From assembly GCF_019711535.1 (NCBI RefSeq), contig NZ_JAIGNP010000002.1:62001-126000 (forward strand): a DNA stretch of 64,000 bases. Reading direction: 5' to 3'. A program made the position numbers and the translations under genes. Positions 62,235 through 64,000 of this stretch are shown here, in pieces. The first letter of the stretch is position 1; the number at the start of each line of letters is the position of its first letter. The DNA is from Qipengyuania aestuarii (GTDB lineage: Bacteria > Pseudomonadota > Alphaproteobacteria > Sphingomonadales > Sphingomonadaceae). The notes beneath the pieces were generated by a model that was given only the letters and a program-made list of their open reading frames with translations, was not told the origin of the DNA and did not search any database.

Positions 62235-64000
62235 TCAAACTTCTCCACCTAGATCATCTATGCTTGTAAAGCTGAAGACGATTTCAGCATGCCGGATCCG
62301 ATCGAGAGTGTTATCGAATCCCTCGTCGGAAGTGCCCGGCTGAATATGCTGGCGGATGGCATCATAATGTTTGCGGGCGGCAACGCGCGAAACAGAGCGT
62401 GTTAAGTGGAGGCGTACAGCCAGACTTTCAGGGCTGTCGCAGCCTTCGCGGACAATACCGCTCAGCATCGCCAAAACCGAAGGGACGGGTGTCTCGCCTT
62501 CCGCCGCGCGCAGCCGGGCCGCAAGCAGGCGTCCGGGAATGCCTGCTAGAAAGGCGAGGTCGGGCACGAGCCGCAACGCGAAATGGCGGGCATTCTTGCA
62601 CTGCTTGAGATTGGTCGTGCGCCCGAGAAGTACTTTCTCGATTTCGCACAGCGGCACCCCGGACATCCATATCGGCCATAGCTTGCGTAACCAGAACAAC
62701 GCATGCTTTCCGCGTGCCTCATCATCGGCCAGGCTCTTGTATGGCGTACCGAACATCTCTTCCAAGCTTTCCGGCCGAACTAGACTGAGCAACTGACTTG
62801 GATGAGCGTCGAGCCAGTCGAGCAGCGCCGTTACGACCTCCAAAGCTGTCCCTGAAAAGGCACCAGCATCGAGCCGCTCAACGATCTGCTGCAGCAAAGC
62901 GACGGAGAGCCCGGTTGCGCCAGCGACCTGCTCGATCCAGCGATCGGGTTCTGGGAGATCGAGATCGGCTCGCGCGGCGAGTGCCGACGCAACCCTGGTG
63001 CTCAGCCAATCGGCGTCGCTGGCGACAATCGCACGATAAGCGCTGAAGCTCCTGTTCAGTAACGCTGCTGCCGGATCGGGTTCCGCGCCTACGACCGCCA
63101 ACGGCAGCTTGCTCAGGAGATAGGAAGACGCGGCAGTTTGAGTGATCCCGTCGTGAATGCTGTCGAGGACCGCTCTTAGCGGATCTTCGATGACAAGGCA
63201 TTGGTCGGCCTGCTCGAAGATCGCCTGAAGGTCCATCCAATGGCCGTTGATCTGGTTGTTCTGATCGTCGAAATCGATGACCTTGCTCGGCACAAGAAGG
63301 ACGAAACCTTGCGCACCTTCACCGGCGCGTCCCGCTCGCCCCGCAGCGTTCAGCAATTCGTGCGCCTCAAGCTTCTGCATCTTATCGGCCTGAGGGTCGA
63401 AACGGCTATCACCAGAGATAATGACGACTTCACTGGGCAGATTCATGCCTTGGGCAAGCGTCGAGGTTGCGAATAGCGTTTTGATCCCGTCAGGACGGCG
63501 AAACAGGCTTTCGTGCAGCTCGCGCTCCTCGCGCAGCAGCAGCGCATGATGGCTGGCGGTCCCCGTCCGCAGCGAGTTTCATGTAACAATAGCTGGCTCC
63601 GCCCATTTCTTCCTCGGCGAGGGTTCGCCATTTCTGCTCGTCCTCGTTGAGTGCAATCTTGGTGGCGCCTAAGCGCGCGGGGTACCTTTTGACGCAGCTC
63701 TCGCAAAAGACTGTGGTCTGCACAAACACCAATGTCTTCATGCCAGCGCTGGCCGCGGCGGCCGCGATTGCGCCGCTGGTCTCGTTACCATTGGGAGTTA
63801 GATACCAGTTGCCTCCCCTAGACCGGCCGCTCGACAGCAGCTTGCCATCGGCGAGCAATTGAAGCAGCGCATAGTCACTGCGGTCGGTGGTCGACCAAGT
63901 CTGAAGCAGACTGAACAGACCGAAGGGCTGCGCGAGCAGCGCATTCTTCACCCCGACAGGCGGCTTGTCGTGATCCGGATAGTCAATGCGCGCTTGAGCA
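62235..64000 (-). pseudogene. DEAD/DEAH-box helicase (Ski2-like), frameshifted, continues past window
   Basis: Two adjacent minus-strand frames together form the C-terminal part of a superfamily-2 helicase. The right one (open from the window edge) includes MKTLVFVQTT, part of the helicase C domain. Homology passes near 63560-63590 to the other frame: ASHHALLLREERELHESLF, TLFATSTLAQGMNLP, motif VI ELLNAAGRAGRAG, then a long C-terminal region. A one-base shift separates them, so the gene is either inactivated or carries a sequencing error. The product would be an ATP-dependent nucleic-acid helicase. Confidence 0.8.

Overview
The window is a chromosomal segment of an alphaproteobacterium, most likely Sphingomonadales and near Erythrobacter/Altererythrobacter. 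The inference rests on GC-rich housekeeping genes with many ATGA/TGATG overlaps, a TorF-type porin, a large TonB-dependent receptor, a MASE1 hybrid kinase, and dense LysR/TetR-controlled SDR clusters. No rRNA or tRNA gene was seen. Two blocks (about 4.0-12.7 kb and 26-39 kb) are visibly richer in A+T and in non-coding debris, and look acquired.

Layout. 1-3.9 kb: tripartite efflux operon (MFS pump, EmrA-like adaptor, NodT-type outer-membrane factor). 4.0-10.1 kb: Tn7-like transposition module tnsA-tnsB-tnsC-tniQ/tnsD in one overlapping operon; the TnsA-like protein seems to have lost its nuclease residues. 10.1-12.7 kb: probable decayed cargo (MbcA/ParS/Xre-type antitoxin, small orphan proteins, frameshifted HigA-like antitoxin). 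12.8-21.5 kb: TorF-like porin, then a complete potassium system with the unusual order kdpF-B-A-C-D-E. 21.9-26.0 kb: sulfur-type module (TauE/SafE exporter, TonB receptor, YezD-like protein, Rrf2 regulator).

26.6-38.3 kb is the most interesting region: a candidate RiPP (ribosomally made, modified peptide) island of two converging operons. The minus-strand operon encodes a 60-residue peptide with a textbook double-glycine leader, an asparagine-synthetase-like (lasso-cyclase-like) enzyme without the N-terminal glutaminase Cys, a 71-residue protein, an HlyD adaptor, a C39 peptidase-ABC transporter and an exported S9 peptidase. The plus-strand operon encodes a 44-residue acidic peptide, an LpxL/HtrB-like protein, an M50 (HELGH) membrane protease and a lipoprotein with a degenerate retropepsin-like domain. 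Both peptide genes are followed at once by a strong hairpin, as expected for precursor genes made in excess. No lasso B-type leader peptidase was found; the C39 domain could take its place.

39.4-46.6 kb: LysR-flanked catabolic/efflux cluster (MFS, GDSL hydrolase, SDR, CMD-hydrolase fusion, aldo/keto reductase). 46.7-47.4 kb: a minimal tyrosine recombinase flanked by a degenerate intergenic repeat that recurs across the window. 47.6-53.5 kb: PDZ-retropepsin, large hybrid histidine kinase, alpha/beta hydrolase. 54-62 kb: TetR and LysR regulators with four SDRs, a SnoaL-like protein, a Gfo/Idh/MocA oxidoreductase, a GFA-family protein and a reductase pseudogene. The window ends in a DEAD/DEAH helicase gene that carries a frameshift.

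All calls come from reading the sequence by eye; no database search was run.
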